From Phycisphaerae bacterium (lineage in GTDB: Bacteria > Planctomycetota > Phycisphaerae > Sedimentisphaerales > Anaerobacaceae), in assembly GCA_028714255.1 (NCBI GenBank), contig JAQTMR010000018.1:1-44744 (forward strand): 44,744 nucleotides of DNA, read 5' to 3'. The position numbers and the translations under genes were made by a program. The notes beneath the pieces were generated by a model. It did no database searches, was not told the origin of the DNA, and worked only from the letters and a program-made list of their open reading frames with translations. Below, piece after piece: positions 1-9,587 of the stretch (positions within the stretch are counted from its first letter, which is position 1; the number at the start of each line of letters is the position of its first letter).

Positions 1-127
1 AAGAATTATCGGCTGCGAGTTCAGGGAAACAACCAGCGACAAAGAGCTTCTAAAGATGATTACCCTTACTGCCGATGCTGACAGATGCGTAATTGCATAC
101 AACAGATTCCTCGGCGAGGCCGGCGGA
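1..127. repeat. Terminal direct repeat, left copy (circular junction)
   Basis: Identical base for base to 44618-44744. A gene reads in frame across the junction (44064 to the end, then 1-3727). This is what a circular or circularly permuted molecule gives after assembly. The length of exactly 127 suggests an assembler k-mer overlap rather than a biological terminal repeat. Confidence 0.95.
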
Positions 128-3100
128 ACCGACAGTATCGCAATTAACTTCGAAGGCGGCTCTGACAAGACTATCATCGCCCAAAACACCTTCATAGGGG
201 ACTGGTCCGGTTATGTAATTGACGGTTCAACGGCCGCTTCGACCGAACTGGCCGTTTACGGAAACTATATACACAACTGCGATACGAGCGCCGGAAAAAC
301 TATGGCCTTTCACGCATCCGCTACCGGCGGGATTTTCTCCAATCGGTGCTACGGCAATGGGGCATCGTTTGCCATTGTCGGCGATGCCATGTTCGTATCG
401 CCCGACAATATAGTTATGGCCACCGAGAACGCCGAAGTCAGAAACTACGAGTCTATGTTCGGCGCTTTTACCGGCGATGGGGGTACGGATGCGGGCGATA
501 GTATTTACGCCGATATGGTCCTTGCGCAAACCGACCTCGATGCGATTATAGCCGACTTTGTCGATTATAGTCTCGATGAATTAGTCTCAAGCGACGACGC
601 CGCGGGAGCGACACCATATCCCGATTCAGTGGTTCAGGATTCCATTTTTGCGTTTTTGATGTCAAAGTCGGCTTCACCAGTAGCGACTTCCTACGATAAC
701 ACGAAACACTCGTTACAGGCGATAGGCGACGACACAGATACGCTTATTGTGGATACCACGGCCATTCAGGCATTACTGGCCGCTATGAACAATACCGGTT
801 ACGTGGGCACCTGCTCAAACAACGCAGTTACCACAACCGCTATCGTTTCTATTCTGGCCGGTTTCGGCGACGACTACTTTAATACCGGATGGTTCATGAT
901 TGTTATCAAAAATGCGTCCGGTGCAGGTACAGCGCCGGAAGGAGAGATTATAGACATCACGGACTATTCATCGGCGACCGGCACGTTTACTCTTAACGTG
1001 GCCGCCACAGAGGCACTGACGACCGGCGATTGTATTATGTTAAAGCGCACCGAGGAACTGGAACTTGATATGCCGACAGCATTGGGCGGTGCCGGAACGA
1101 TTCGGTACGTGGATTCCGGTACAAGCGGCGATGGTTCGGGCCTGACGTGGGAAAACGCCTACGCCACCCTTGCCCTTGCCGAAGCCGCATGCTCCGCCGG
1201 CGATGTTATCTATGTAGCCGACGGCCATAACGAAAATATTACTACCGGCGGCGATGTTATTAATGTAGCCAATATTACCGTTATTGGTATGGGTAAAGGC
1301 GATGCCAGACCGTTATTCGATTTTGACGCCGCCGATGACGAACTTACGCTCGATGCCGCAGGCATTACGCTTAAAAATCTTCGCTTCAGACCCGGCGCAA
1401 CTATTGTAACCGCCTGTATAAGAGTCGAAGATGCCGGTATCGGCTGCACTATCGAAGATTGCGCTTTTGTCGATGGCGAAGCCTCCACCACCGATGAATT
1501 TGTCGATGCTGTAAGCGTAGATACCCTGGCATCAAATTTGACCGTTAAAAACTGCACTTACTTCAGCGCCGATGCAACGGGACATACCAATACGTTTGTT
1601 AATCTTGACGAGGCCACGATTGCAAATGCAACAATCGAAGGATGTACGGTATTCGGGATGTTCGCCGAAGCACCTATCTGGGGCGCAGCTTCGATTCCGA
1701 CAAACGTAACTATCCGCAACAACACGATTTCAAATACGACTACGGGCCAGCTATGTATAGAGTTTCAGGGCGCAGCCACCGGCGTTTGCGTGGGGAACAG
1801 ATTATATTCCGATTCTTACGCTACGATGCTCGACCCCGGCTCTTTAAAGTGCATTGATAATTTGGGTGCCGATGCCATCGACCAGCAGGCAATCGCCGTC
1901 CCAATAAGCGCAGAAACCTCAGATGTTACTGCCGTTGCTGACGGGTCCGAACTTGAAAGACTCGAACTCCTGCAGGAAATGACTGATGATGCCCTTGCTG
2001 CGATGGGACTCGACCAGGCCGTCGATAACACTTACTACGTCGACAGCGTGGCAGCCAACGGCGGGACCGGCCTGACGTGGGAAACTTCCGAGAACACACT
2101 CGTTCTTGCCATAGGCGATGTAACCACCAATACCGGAGCAACTATTTTTCTTGCCGCAAACCACGCCGAAAATATCGGCGGCGCTACCGCCGTTAATAAG
2201 GCCGGTATGACGATAATTGGTTTGGGCAGCGGCGAATCCCGTCCGATATTAACGTTTGATACCCAAACCGACTCTCTGGTTCATACTGTTCCTAATGTGA
2301 AGTACAAGAACATTATTTTTGTAGTTTCGACACAGGATTGTACTGCCGGGATAACTTTGGACGCAAGTTCTGACGGTGCTGTTTTCGAGGACTGCGAATT
2401 CAGGAATACAACAACTTCAGAGTTTGTAAATACAGTTACTTTGGCTGCTGCAACAGATAATGTCCGATTTACCAGATGCAAGTTTATAAATAACACCGCC
2501 GCCGGCGGAAATGTGGCCGCTATTAGCAGTACGGCCGGTGTTACCAACAATCTGGTAATTGAGGATTGCTACTTCTACGGAGCGTTTACGACAGCGGCTA
2601 TTTTATCTGACCAGGTTGAAGTTAACCTGCAAATCAAAAACAACACGATATACAATACATCGACCGGCGATTACGCGATAAAACTTTCGGCTGCCGCGCT
2701 GGGCATCATGTCGGGCAATAAATGTTATGCCGATACCTGGGGAACCATAATCGATCCAGGTTCGCTGAAATGTTACGATAACTACGTAACTACCGCCATT
2801 GACGAAACCGGTTATCTCTATCCCGACAGACCCCAAAAAATCGATTCTGTCCACGGCACAGGCCGGGTCATTTATGTAGACTCCGGCGTGGCCGCCGCCG
2901 GCGGAGGCGGGACGTGGGCGACCGCATTGCAGACCATCGATGCGGCTATGGACCTGACCAGCGCCGACAGGGGCGATGTTATTTATGTCGCTCAGGGCCA
3001 TAAGGAAGTCGAACAGGCGGCCGCCGCCATATTTACCTGCGATGTCGCGGGCGTTTCGATTATCGGAGTCAGCAGCGGTTCATCTTTTGCGACCGTAGCT

Positions 3101-3727
3101 GCCGGCGATACCACCGATAACCAGATGCCGACATTTATTTTAGACCACGCCTCCGCGACCGTAAGCGTTACGGCTGCAAATGTTACGCTTAAAGGTCTGA
3201 AGTTCGAGTCCGATGCGGCTGATTGCGCTATTGGTATTACTGCCGCCGCAGGCGCTGATGGGCTGGTTGTCGATGGATGTTATTTCCGCGACGGAGCTGC
3301 TGCCGAAGAACTGGTAATAGGCGTAAGCATAGCTGCCGCCTGCACCGATGTTCAGGTCAAGAATTGCTACTTTTCGACGTATCCAGGCGGCGGATGTGCA
3401 AATGCCATACTGCTGGCCGGGGCATCTGACGACAGTATCTTCGAGAATAATGTGGCAAACGGAACATACTCCGGCGGTGCGTTTTTGGCCACCGCAGCGG
3501 CCTCCCGCAACCTCACTTTTAAAAATAACACCTTCTGTAATCAGGGAGCCATTGCCGTTGACCTGAATGCCGGAACAACCGGCGTTATGGCCAACAATTA
3601 TCTGGCCGGAACGACATCTATTGCCGCCGCCCTGACGGATGTGGATGCTATGTGGCTGTTTGAAAATTATGTATCAGGTGAAGATAACAAGAGCGGACTG
3701 CTTGACCCCGCTGCTGATGCAGATTGA
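1..3727 (+). CDS. Tailspike / adhesin with four beta-helix units (3' part of the gene starting at 44064)
   Basis: Continues the gene that starts at 44064; base 1 is the third base of a codon. The joined product is 1426 residues. After a signal peptide it has four related units beginning near residues 68, 552, 862 and 1140. Each opens with a YVDSG-like strand followed by a glycine-rich TW segment, then a GDxIYVAxGHxE motif and a long run of short beta strands with turns such as NNTI, CxFxD and NN. This is the pattern of right-handed parallel beta-helix (pectate-lyase-like) tailspikes that bind or cleave surface glycans. No catalytic residues could be assigned. It is the first gene of the exterior tail module and is followed by a terminator. 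The product is inferred from repeat pattern and position only. Confidence 0.75.
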   Translation, partial: RIIGCEFRETTSDKELLKMITLTADADRCVIAYNRFLGEAGGTDSIAINFEGGSDKTIIAQNTFIGDWSGYVIDGSTAASTELAVYGNYIHNCDTSAGKTMAFHASATGGIFSNRCYGNGASFAIVGDAMFVSPDNIVMATENAEVRNYESMFGAFTGDGGTDAGDSIYADMVLAQTDLDAIIADFVDYSLDELVSSDDAAGATPYPDSVVQDSIFAFLMSKSASPVATSYDNTKHSLQAIGDDTDTLIVDTTAIQALLAAMNNTGYVGTCSNNAVTTTAIVSILAGFGDDYFNTGWFMIVIKNASGAGTAPEGEIIDITDYSSATGTFTLNVAATEALTTGDCIMLKRTEELELDMPTALGGAGTIRYVDSGTSGDGSGLTWENAYATLALAEAACSAGDVIYVADGHNENITTGGDVINVANITVIGMGKGDARPLFDFDAADDELTLDAAGITLKNLRFRPGATIVTACIRVEDAGIGCTIEDCAFVDGEASTTDEFVDAVSVDTLASNLTVKNCTYFSADATGHTNTFVNLDEATIANATIEGCTVFGMFAEAPIWGAASIPTNVTIRNNTISNTTTGQLCIEFQGAATGVCVGNRLYSDSYATMLDPGSLKCIDNLGADAIDQQAIAVPISAETSDVTAVADGSELERLELLQEMTDDALAAMGLDQAVDNTYYVDSVAANGGTGLTWETSENTLVLAIGDVTTNTGATIFLAANHAENIGGATAVNKAGMTIIGLGSGESRPILTFDTQTDSLVHTVPNVKYKNIIFVVSTQDCTAGITLDASSDGAVFEDCEFRNTTTSEFVNTVTLAAATDNVRFTRCKFINNTAAGGNVAAISSTAGVTNNLVIEDCYFYGAFTTAAILSDQVEVNLQIKNNTIYNTSTGDYAIKLSAAALGIMSGNKCYADTWGTIIDPGSLKCYDNYVTTAIDETGYLYPDRPQKIDSVHGTGRVIYVDSGVAAAGGGGTWATALQTIDAAMDLTSADRGDVIYVAQGHKEVEQAAAAIFTCDVAGVSIIGVSSGSSFATVAAGDTTDNQMPTFILDHASATVSVTAANVTLKGLKFESDAADCAIGITAAAGADGLVVDGCYFRDGAAAEELVIGVSIAAACTDVQVKNCYFSTYPGGGCANAILLAGASDDSIFENNVANGTYSGGAFLATAAASRNLTFKNNTFCNQGAIAVDLNAGTTGVMANNYLAGTTSIAAALTDVDAMWLFENYVSGEDNKSGLLDPAADAD

Positions 3728-3741
3728 TAGTTTAAATTAAT

Positions 3742-3768
3742 GGGCGGGCTTACCCGCCCGCCCATTTT
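3742..3768 (+). terminator. Rho-independent terminator after tailspike gene
   Basis: GGGCGGG (3742-3748), loop CTTA, CCCGCCC (3753-3759), then a short T-rich stretch ending near 3768. It lies between the tailspike stop and the next ATG at 3779. It also shows that an apparent upstream start at 3740 is not coding. Confidence 0.75.
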
Positions 3769-3778
3769 CTGGAATTAT

Positions 3779-5416
3779 ATGAAAAAGATAATTCTATTCT
3801 TAATTCTGTTTTTGTTCAGTATAAGTTTTGCGGAAAATTGTTTTAAAGCAATAATTTCCTCTCAATCGCAAACAGATTACGGATGTAATATTCCGGTTAC
3901 ATACACTATTGGCCTGCCGGAAGGGACAAAAACGCCGTGCAGGGCCTACAAACAATATAACCAGACCTGGCAGGAAATTACCGGGAAAACTTCCGACGAT
4001 TTTTTTAACAACATCGAATGTGTCCGGTTTGAATATGACAGCTCAATATCTTATATTTCACTGAACTTCCCGACAGATTCCAATATCTTATATTTCAAAA
4101 TTGTGGATTCAGCTGGAGTTTCCACGGTAGATTATCCGCCTCTTAATTTACAATCGCCGACAAATATTTCGGCTCAAGTGGTATATTACGATGATGCGAT
4201 AGTTGAGTATGTTGCCAATGGCAATATACACAAATATCGTTTTTATCCGTATAAATATCGAAACAGCACATATTACGTAAATCCGCAATATATCGAATAT
4301 CAGGCCCCATCGCCCGACACAAGCGGGAGAAAATATTATATTGATTTTGCGCCATTTTGGACATTCGACCCGAATTGCGACGGCGTAATAGCCTTGTCCT
4401 ATATGCATAACGGCACGGAGGTCATAAGAAACTGGGACAAGGCGCAGCGACTGCCCAATACCATTACAGAATTTTTAGATTACGAATCCGACTTCTGGAA
4501 TTTAACCGTTACAGGTTCTCCGGAAACGTGGACTGGTTACGCAGACCAGGACCATGTTAATTATTATTATAATCTTCCGAATTACTACGATGCCCGCAAG
4601 GCTGTCGTTTGTGCTACCGGCGATGACTGGTCAGGCTCTTCTTCCTCATCAAATCCAATGCAAAGCATAGTTGATGTATTTGCGCAGGATAAACTTTATT
4701 TAACCATTGGAATTATCACTGAACTTGACCCTAACTGGACTGAAATTAAAAACCAAATCGCCACCGGTTATGTTGAACCTGCCTCACACGGCAGGACAAC
4801 CAAAACCGCCTCTGAATACGAAGAAGGGGATGCCGCCGCCGAAATAGAAGGCAGTAAACAGGACATTTTCACAAATCTTAATAATGATTTACCGGATTTT
4901 TTAATACGAGGAAATAGCAAATATGTTTTGACATTTATGGAGCCGAGCGGCGTTTCAACAATGCAGGCAAGAGCGCAAATCGGTCAAAGCAAATATCTGA
5001 CTGATAGAAGCACGGTCAGCAATGTTTCAACCTTCCAGATATGGGACGATGCAAATGGCCTGCTTAATCGAATCGGCTATACAATCAGAATGGGCAGCGG
5101 CGATGGCGGGACCTCTGATATAAACACCTTAAATGCCAAGTTTAACAGCGTGTATAACGCAAACGGCATATATCATCTTATGTTTCACCCTACGAGTTTA
5201 GATGATGGCGACAATCTGGCCACTTATGTTACTTCTCATCTTACATACATATCCGGAAAAAAGGATGTTTGGTATGTTCCGTTCGGACAGTTGTATTTAT
5301 ATCGCTATATGACGGCAATTGCGACTTCTGAAGTTTTTGTCGAGCAGTACGTCGCACAGGATAACCGAAACAGATATGACTCCAGCGCGTTTTTGCTGGG
5401 CAGAAACAGATATTAA
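3779..5416 (+). CDS. Secreted tail protein with polysaccharide-deacetylase-like C-terminal half
   Basis: 545 residues from ATG 3779; an earlier in-frame ATG at 3740 lies inside the terminator. The N-terminus is a clear Sec signal (MKK, hydrophobic core, cleavage after SFA). The second half resembles the NodB/polysaccharide deacetylase fold: GDDW near residue 280 (compare the metal-binding DDG motif), SHG near 336 (compare the H-x3-H zinc motif, second His not evident), FHP near 469 and a VWYVPFGQ strand near 495, typical of the family's C-terminal end. Such enzymes remove acetyl groups from surface glycans. Between tailspike and tail tube A, a receptor-glycan-modifying tail protein is plausible. 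The fold match is by eye and the active site looks incomplete. Confidence 0.5.
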   Translation: MKKIILFLILFLFSISFAENCFKAIISSQSQTDYGCNIPVTYTIGLPEGTKTPCRAYKQYNQTWQEITGKTSDDFFNNIECVRFEYDSSISYISLNFPTDSNILYFKIVDSAGVSTVDYPPLNLQSPTNISAQVVYYDDAIVEYVANGNIHKYRFYPYKYRNSTYYVNPQYIEYQAPSPDTSGRKYYIDFAPFWTFDPNCDGVIALSYMHNGTEVIRNWDKAQRLPNTITEFLDYESDFWNLTVTGSPETWTGYADQDHVNYYYNLPNYYDARKAVVCATGDDWSGSSSSSNPMQSIVDVFAQDKLYLTIGIITELDPNWTEIKNQIATGYVEPASHGRTTKTASEYEEGDAAAEIEGSKQDIFTNLNNDLPDFLIRGNSKYVLTFMEPSGVSTMQARAQIGQSKYLTDRSTVSNVSTFQIWDDANGLLNRIGYTIRMGSGDGGTSDINTLNAKFNSVYNANGIYHLMFHPTSLDDGDNLATYVTSHLTYISGKKDVWYVPFGQLYLYRYMTAIATSEVFVEQYVAQDNRNRYDSSAFLLGRNRY

Positions 5417-5437
5417 CTTTTATTAAGGAAAAAAATC

Positions 5438-6094
5438 ATGAAAAAGACAATTTTAATTACAGTCTTATCTTTATGCAGTCAGGCTTTTGCTGTGCTGTCG
5501 ACTGTGCCGCATGATGCGGGCTTGGGGCAACATCTGACCACCGTCCAGCATAAAGCCGAGCTGGTTGTGACGGCAGAGGCGAATATGGCCGAACTCGACC
5601 CGAACGATGAAATGACATGGGACGACTGCAAAACTCTGGCCACTCATATACCGACTAAATGGAACGCCGTCAGCTTGAGTTTTTACGGGTATGGCGACGG
5701 CGGCGATACGCGGGGAGTTGCCGATTCGAACGACCCCGGCGACCCCTGCAACGCCACGTTTAAATTCAGCGTCTATTTCTGCGATTTTTACGGGGGACTG
5801 GAACCTGCTTTAGTCGACGCTAACGGCGTTATCGGGGACCAGCAGCTCAGCCACGACCCTGCTGGGGGAACCGAACTCAACGCGGGCGAGCCGAACTCAA
5901 GCTATTGCTGGGCCGATACCATTAACAGCGGGACCGCATCGTGGGGCAAAACAATTACCTACTCCAATTATCTCGGTACGAATATGAAGGCGGAACTGAA
6001 AATCGACCGGCAGGAGTCCTACGGGATTTACGTCAGAATTTACAATATCTCATCGGGCGTAGCGAAAATCTATTGCGTAATGAACGGGTTTTAG
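5438..6094 (+). CDS. Secreted hypothetical tail-module protein
   Basis: 218 residues with a good Shine-Dalgarno (AAGGA) before the ATG. It starts with a Sec signal (MKKT, hydrophobic core, cleavage after QAFA). The rest is rich in Gly, Asp, Tyr and Cys and looks all-beta, with FYGYGDGGDTRG and YFCDFYGG segments. No family recognised. It sits between the deacetylase-like protein and tail tube A and probably belongs to the receptor-binding or fibre apparatus. Function is inferred from position only. Confidence 0.6.
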   Translation: MKKTILITVLSLCSQAFAVLSTVPHDAGLGQHLTTVQHKAELVVTAEANMAELDPNDEMTWDDCKTLATHIPTKWNAVSLSFYGYGDGGDTRGVADSNDPGDPCNATFKFSVYFCDFYGGLEPALVDANGVIGDQQLSHDPAGGTELNAGEPNSSYCWADTINSGTASWGKTITYSNYLGTNMKAELKIDRQESYGIYVRIYNISSGVAKIYCVMNGF

Positions 6095-6106
6095 GAGATT
6101 ATTATT

Positions 6107-6826
6107 ATGCCTACCGAAACGGAAATAGCCAATCTGGCCGGCGGGAAAATCGGCGGATTCGGCGACCAGGCAACGGCGGCCGGTTTTATCGAGACTATCA
6201 ACGGCACCGACAAAATATCCAAATGGTGCAAAACACTCCTGCCGGAATGCCGGAAACAGGCAATCATAGATTTAACAATAGCAGGCTGCCCGCCGAGAGA
6301 GGCGATAAAATACGCCGATTTAGGGGCAGAAGTCGCAGAAGAAAGTCTGCCGGAAATTGGCGGATGGGAATACGCCTTTAACCTGCCTTCCGATTGTATC
6401 GCCGTGTCAAAACTGCTGGACGAAGATTTTACCAGCACAACCGAAAAACGGACCGAATACCAGTTTGAAACCATCGTAAATAAAACCAATAACGGCAGAT
6501 TACTGCTTACAAATGACCTCACAAACGCAGATGGGACAGGCGCATTCATCGAGTACGTAATCGACCAGACCAACCCTGCGGCATTCAGCAAGACGCTGAA
6601 AAACTGCATAGTTCTCCTGCTGGCGGCGGAACTGTGCCCACTGGTCGGCAAGGACCCGAAACTAAGAAATCAGCTGCTTATCGAATACGAACAACTAACA
6701 AAGCCCAGCGCCAAAAAATATAACCAGAGCCAGTTTAATAATTACGCCAAATCGAAGCCCGGGGATTATTTCGGCGGACGCGGCCAAACCACCATTCAAT
6801 ATAATAATGCGGAAACAGACCAATGA
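6107..6826 (+). CDS. Tail tubular protein A (T7 gp11-like adaptor)
   Basis: 239 residues, strong ribosome site TAGGAGAT. Shows the usual gp11-family features: an N-terminal helical part with a WCKTLLPECRKQAI segment, a central WEYAFNLPSDCIAV strand motif, YQFE followed by a LLLTND strand, and a C-terminal helix with LLAAELCPLVGKD. In T7-like virions this ring joins the portal to the tail nozzle. It overlaps the fibre gene by ATGA, so the two are translationally coupled. Unlike its neighbours it has no signal peptide. Confidence 0.88.
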   Translation: MPTETEIANLAGGKIGGFGDQATAAGFIETINGTDKISKWCKTLLPECRKQAIIDLTIAGCPPREAIKYADLGAEVAEESLPEIGGWEYAFNLPSDCIAVSKLLDEDFTSTTEKRTEYQFETIVNKTNNGRLLLTNDLTNADGTGAFIEYVIDQTNPAAFSKTLKNCIVLLLAAELCPLVGKDPKLRNQLLIEYEQLTKPSAKKYNQSQFNNYAKSKPGDYFGGRGQTTIQYNNAETDQ

Positions 6827-9585
6827 AAACAAAAACGCAATTATCGATTATTCTGCTGTTGGTAATGTATTCTACTGCAGCAGCAACAGTACCGGCCGGT
6901 GAGACAATCAGGGAGTTTTCTACCTGTAACGGAACAGCAACGACCTTTAATTTTACAATTCCATGCGGTTCGGCGGACGATATCAAAGTATATAAACGCC
7001 TGATTTCAACCGGAGTACAAACACTTTTGATACAGGATACAGATTATACTATTTCCCTGACCACAGACGGCGACCATTATTCCGGCGGGACAGTAACTAT
7101 TTCGCCGGCACTTGCCTCGACTTATAAGGTGGTAATAACAAGAGACGGTGCACAGACTCAGGAAACATCGGCAGAGTCTGTCAACCCCACTTCAGTGGAA
7201 GCGATGGCCGATAAGATTACAAGGATTACGCAGGATTTAAAGGACAGAAAAAACAGGTCTATTCGCTTACAGGAAAGCGATGCCGATACGGACCTTGAAT
7301 TGCCCGTATTAAGAGCGGATAAATACGTTGCTTTTAATGACGATAACGACCTTATACTGACGGCAGGGCCGAGAGGAGACAGCAATATACCCGTATCTTC
7401 TTTTATAGAAACTTTATTTGACGATTCCGGCCCTGCAGATGCGCTTACAACTCTTTCGGGCAGACCTGTAATAAACGTCAAAACATACGGCGCGGCAGGA
7501 AACGATTCGACAGATGATTATTTGACTATAACGAACGCAGTAGTAGCTGCTTCAGAAGCCAATTATCCTTTGTATTTCCCGCCGGGGATTTATCAGATTT
7601 CCAAAGGTCTTGAAATAACTACCGATAATATGATTATCATAGCCGACAATGCCACACTTAAACCTCACAGCACTTACACAGGCACGATAAAGGCCTGGGA
7701 TTACGACGCTAATGTTACCGAGATGTCTTTAATGCGTGTTTTGGACTGTAATAATTTTCAAATCTACGGTATGACTTTCGACCAGGGTGGATGGGAGGCT
7801 ACGGGAGATGAAAACGGCGGCGGACTTACCATATTTCACTTCGTAGTGCCGGAGGCGTGGACTGAACATTTTATAATTGAAAATTGCACTTTTAATAACT
7901 GCGACAAGTGCATTATCGTAGCTAACGATGTCAGGGACGTAGTGGTAAACAACTGCAAGATGCTCGACTTTACCGATACCGCTATAAGTTTCGACCAGTA
8001 TTATCCGGGCGGGGTCGTAAAGCATTACCCGATAGGACTGCGATTTACCAACAACTTTGTCTCTACGACCTCAAAAAACAACTACGCTATTTATCTGTCG
8101 GGTTTTTCGGACGCTTACATACATAACAACAAAATTAAATCCGGTATGGGCGGTATCATAGTCAAGACCAATGACTTCGGTACACAGGCCGAAAACTGTG
8201 TAATATCCAACAACACCATCAATATAGCCAATGCCACGCTTACCAACATAGACAGTGGTATTCACATAAGAGGCACATCGTTTGTCGCCGATTCCGATGA
8301 TATAGTAAAAGACGATTTTTACGCGCGCGGGATTTCAATTACCAATAATTTCATAAACTCGAGTACCGACCACTCAACCGATACGACCAATTCAAATATA
8401 GCCGGCATTCAGTTATATTTCGCCGAAGATGTTACTATTCAGGGCAACAGAATCTCTAATTTTCCGGTTTGTATAAACATGGCCGATGTAAAGACCATTA
8501 CGGATGAGGGGGTTTACGCCAGCAGGAGAACCTGCCCGATGATTATAGGCAACACGTTTGCCAACGCCTCGCGCTCTCCGATAGTATTCAATTCGGTAAA
8601 AGGCGCAACCATTATCGGAAACGTATTTAAGAACTGGGGCAGAGGCGCAAATGTCTCCGCCGAATACAAAGGCATCGATATAGGCGGTCAGGGTCAGAGT
8701 TCTTACGGACAGAAGAACGTAAAAATCATAGGAAACCACTTTGTAGATTATGCCGGTTCCCATAACGCTTTTATCGCCAACGGCAGGTCTGCGCAAAACT
8801 GCTATATCTTCCATAACACCTGGGAAGACCCTAACGGAATTGTAACCGACGCCGACAGCAAGGTCGATACCCAAAGTATCGATGTTACGGTCTATACGGG
8901 GTTTAACCAAAAGACAACGTCGGGCAGAATTTTTAAGGGCGCAGCCAACTCAGCAGGTTCGTATTCTGTTTATGACAGGATTGAATTTTTGAGCCCTACT
9001 GCCGTAGCAGGCACTAAATGGAACGGCCAGATTTGCACTACCGCAGGCGCAACCGGCAGGTCAACAGCGGTAACCGCAACGGGTTCGGCGGATGCTAATT
9101 ACTTTACCGCCTCCGCTTCTATGTCGGGAAATAGTGAACTCCGAACAGGAGACAGGATAATAGCAGGTGCGACCAACTATACTATCACTGAGATTGATTA
9201 TAGGCAGAATTACGTCTATGTAACCCCCGTTCTGGCCGGCGATTTGAGCGCGAATGCAATTACATTTCAAACTGCGGTATTTTCCTATATAAATCCCGCA
9301 CAGGAAGCAAGCATATCCACGCTGGCTAATGATGCCACACCTTCGGTTACAGGTGCTAATTTATGGCTCACCGGCGGCACAACCACTATAACCGATTTTG
9401 ATGATGGGGCTACCGGACAGATAATTACAGTAATCGCAGCACATAGCCTGACGATAACCGACGGCACGAATATCTTTTTAAACGGCAGTGCGAATTTTAC
9501 CATGACCGCTACCGATACCCTTACGCTGATTCAGCAGTCGGACGGCAAATGGTATGAAACAGGTCGAAGCGACAGCGGGGCTTGA
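6823..9585 (+). CDS. Tail fibre: T7 gp17-like N-terminus plus pectate-lyase-3 beta helix
   Basis: 920 residues. A Sec signal (about residues 1-22, cleavage in STAAA) comes before the conserved tail-fibre N-terminal domain (about 25-170), which includes the two-strand ITRDGAQTQETS region and the EAMADKITRITQDLKDR helix that attaches fibres to the tail. From about residue 216 (VINVKTYGAAGNDSTDD) a pectate-lyase-3 type beta helix runs to about 700. A C-terminal beta domain ends in LTLIQQSDGKWYETGRS, common in podovirus fibres. The expected role is host surface binding, possibly depolymerase activity. The signal peptide is the odd part: the canonical N-terminal domain follows it intact. Confidence 0.85.
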   Translation: MKTKTQLSIILLLVMYSTAAATVPAGETIREFSTCNGTATTFNFTIPCGSADDIKVYKRLISTGVQTLLIQDTDYTISLTTDGDHYSGGTVTISPALASTYKVVITRDGAQTQETSAESVNPTSVEAMADKITRITQDLKDRKNRSIRLQESDADTDLELPVLRADKYVAFNDDNDLILTAGPRGDSNIPVSSFIETLFDDSGPADALTTLSGRPVINVKTYGAAGNDSTDDYLTITNAVVAASEANYPLYFPPGIYQISKGLEITTDNMIIIADNATLKPHSTYTGTIKAWDYDANVTEMSLMRVLDCNNFQIYGMTFDQGGWEATGDENGGGLTIFHFVVPEAWTEHFIIENCTFNNCDKCIIVANDVRDVVVNNCKMLDFTDTAISFDQYYPGGVVKHYPIGLRFTNNFVSTTSKNNYAIYLSGFSDAYIHNNKIKSGMGGIIVKTNDFGTQAENCVISNNTINIANATLTNIDSGIHIRGTSFVADSDDIVKDDFYARGISITNNFINSSTDHSTDTTNSNIAGIQLYFAEDVTIQGNRISNFPVCINMADVKTITDEGVYASRRTCPMIIGNTFANASRSPIVFNSVKGATIIGNVFKNWGRGANVSAEYKGIDIGGQGQSSYGQKNVKIIGNHFVDYAGSHNAFIANGRSAQNCYIFHNTWEDPNGIVTDADSKVDTQSIDVTVYTGFNQKTTSGRIFKGAANSAGSYSVYDRIEFLSPTAVAGTKWNGQICTTAGATGRSTAVTATGSADANYFTASASMSGNSELRTGDRIIAGATNYTITEIDYRQNYVYVTPVLAGDLSANAITFQTAVFSYINPAQEASISTLANDATPSVTGANLWLTGGTTTITDFDDGATGQIITVIAAHSLTITDGTNIFLNGSANFTMTATDTLTLIQQSDGKWYETGRSDSGA

Positions 9586-9587
9586 TA

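Noticed and set aside
3740-3778. Upstream start of the deacetylase-like gene
   Set aside because: It lies inside the terminator hairpin; the signal peptide begins at ATG 3779.
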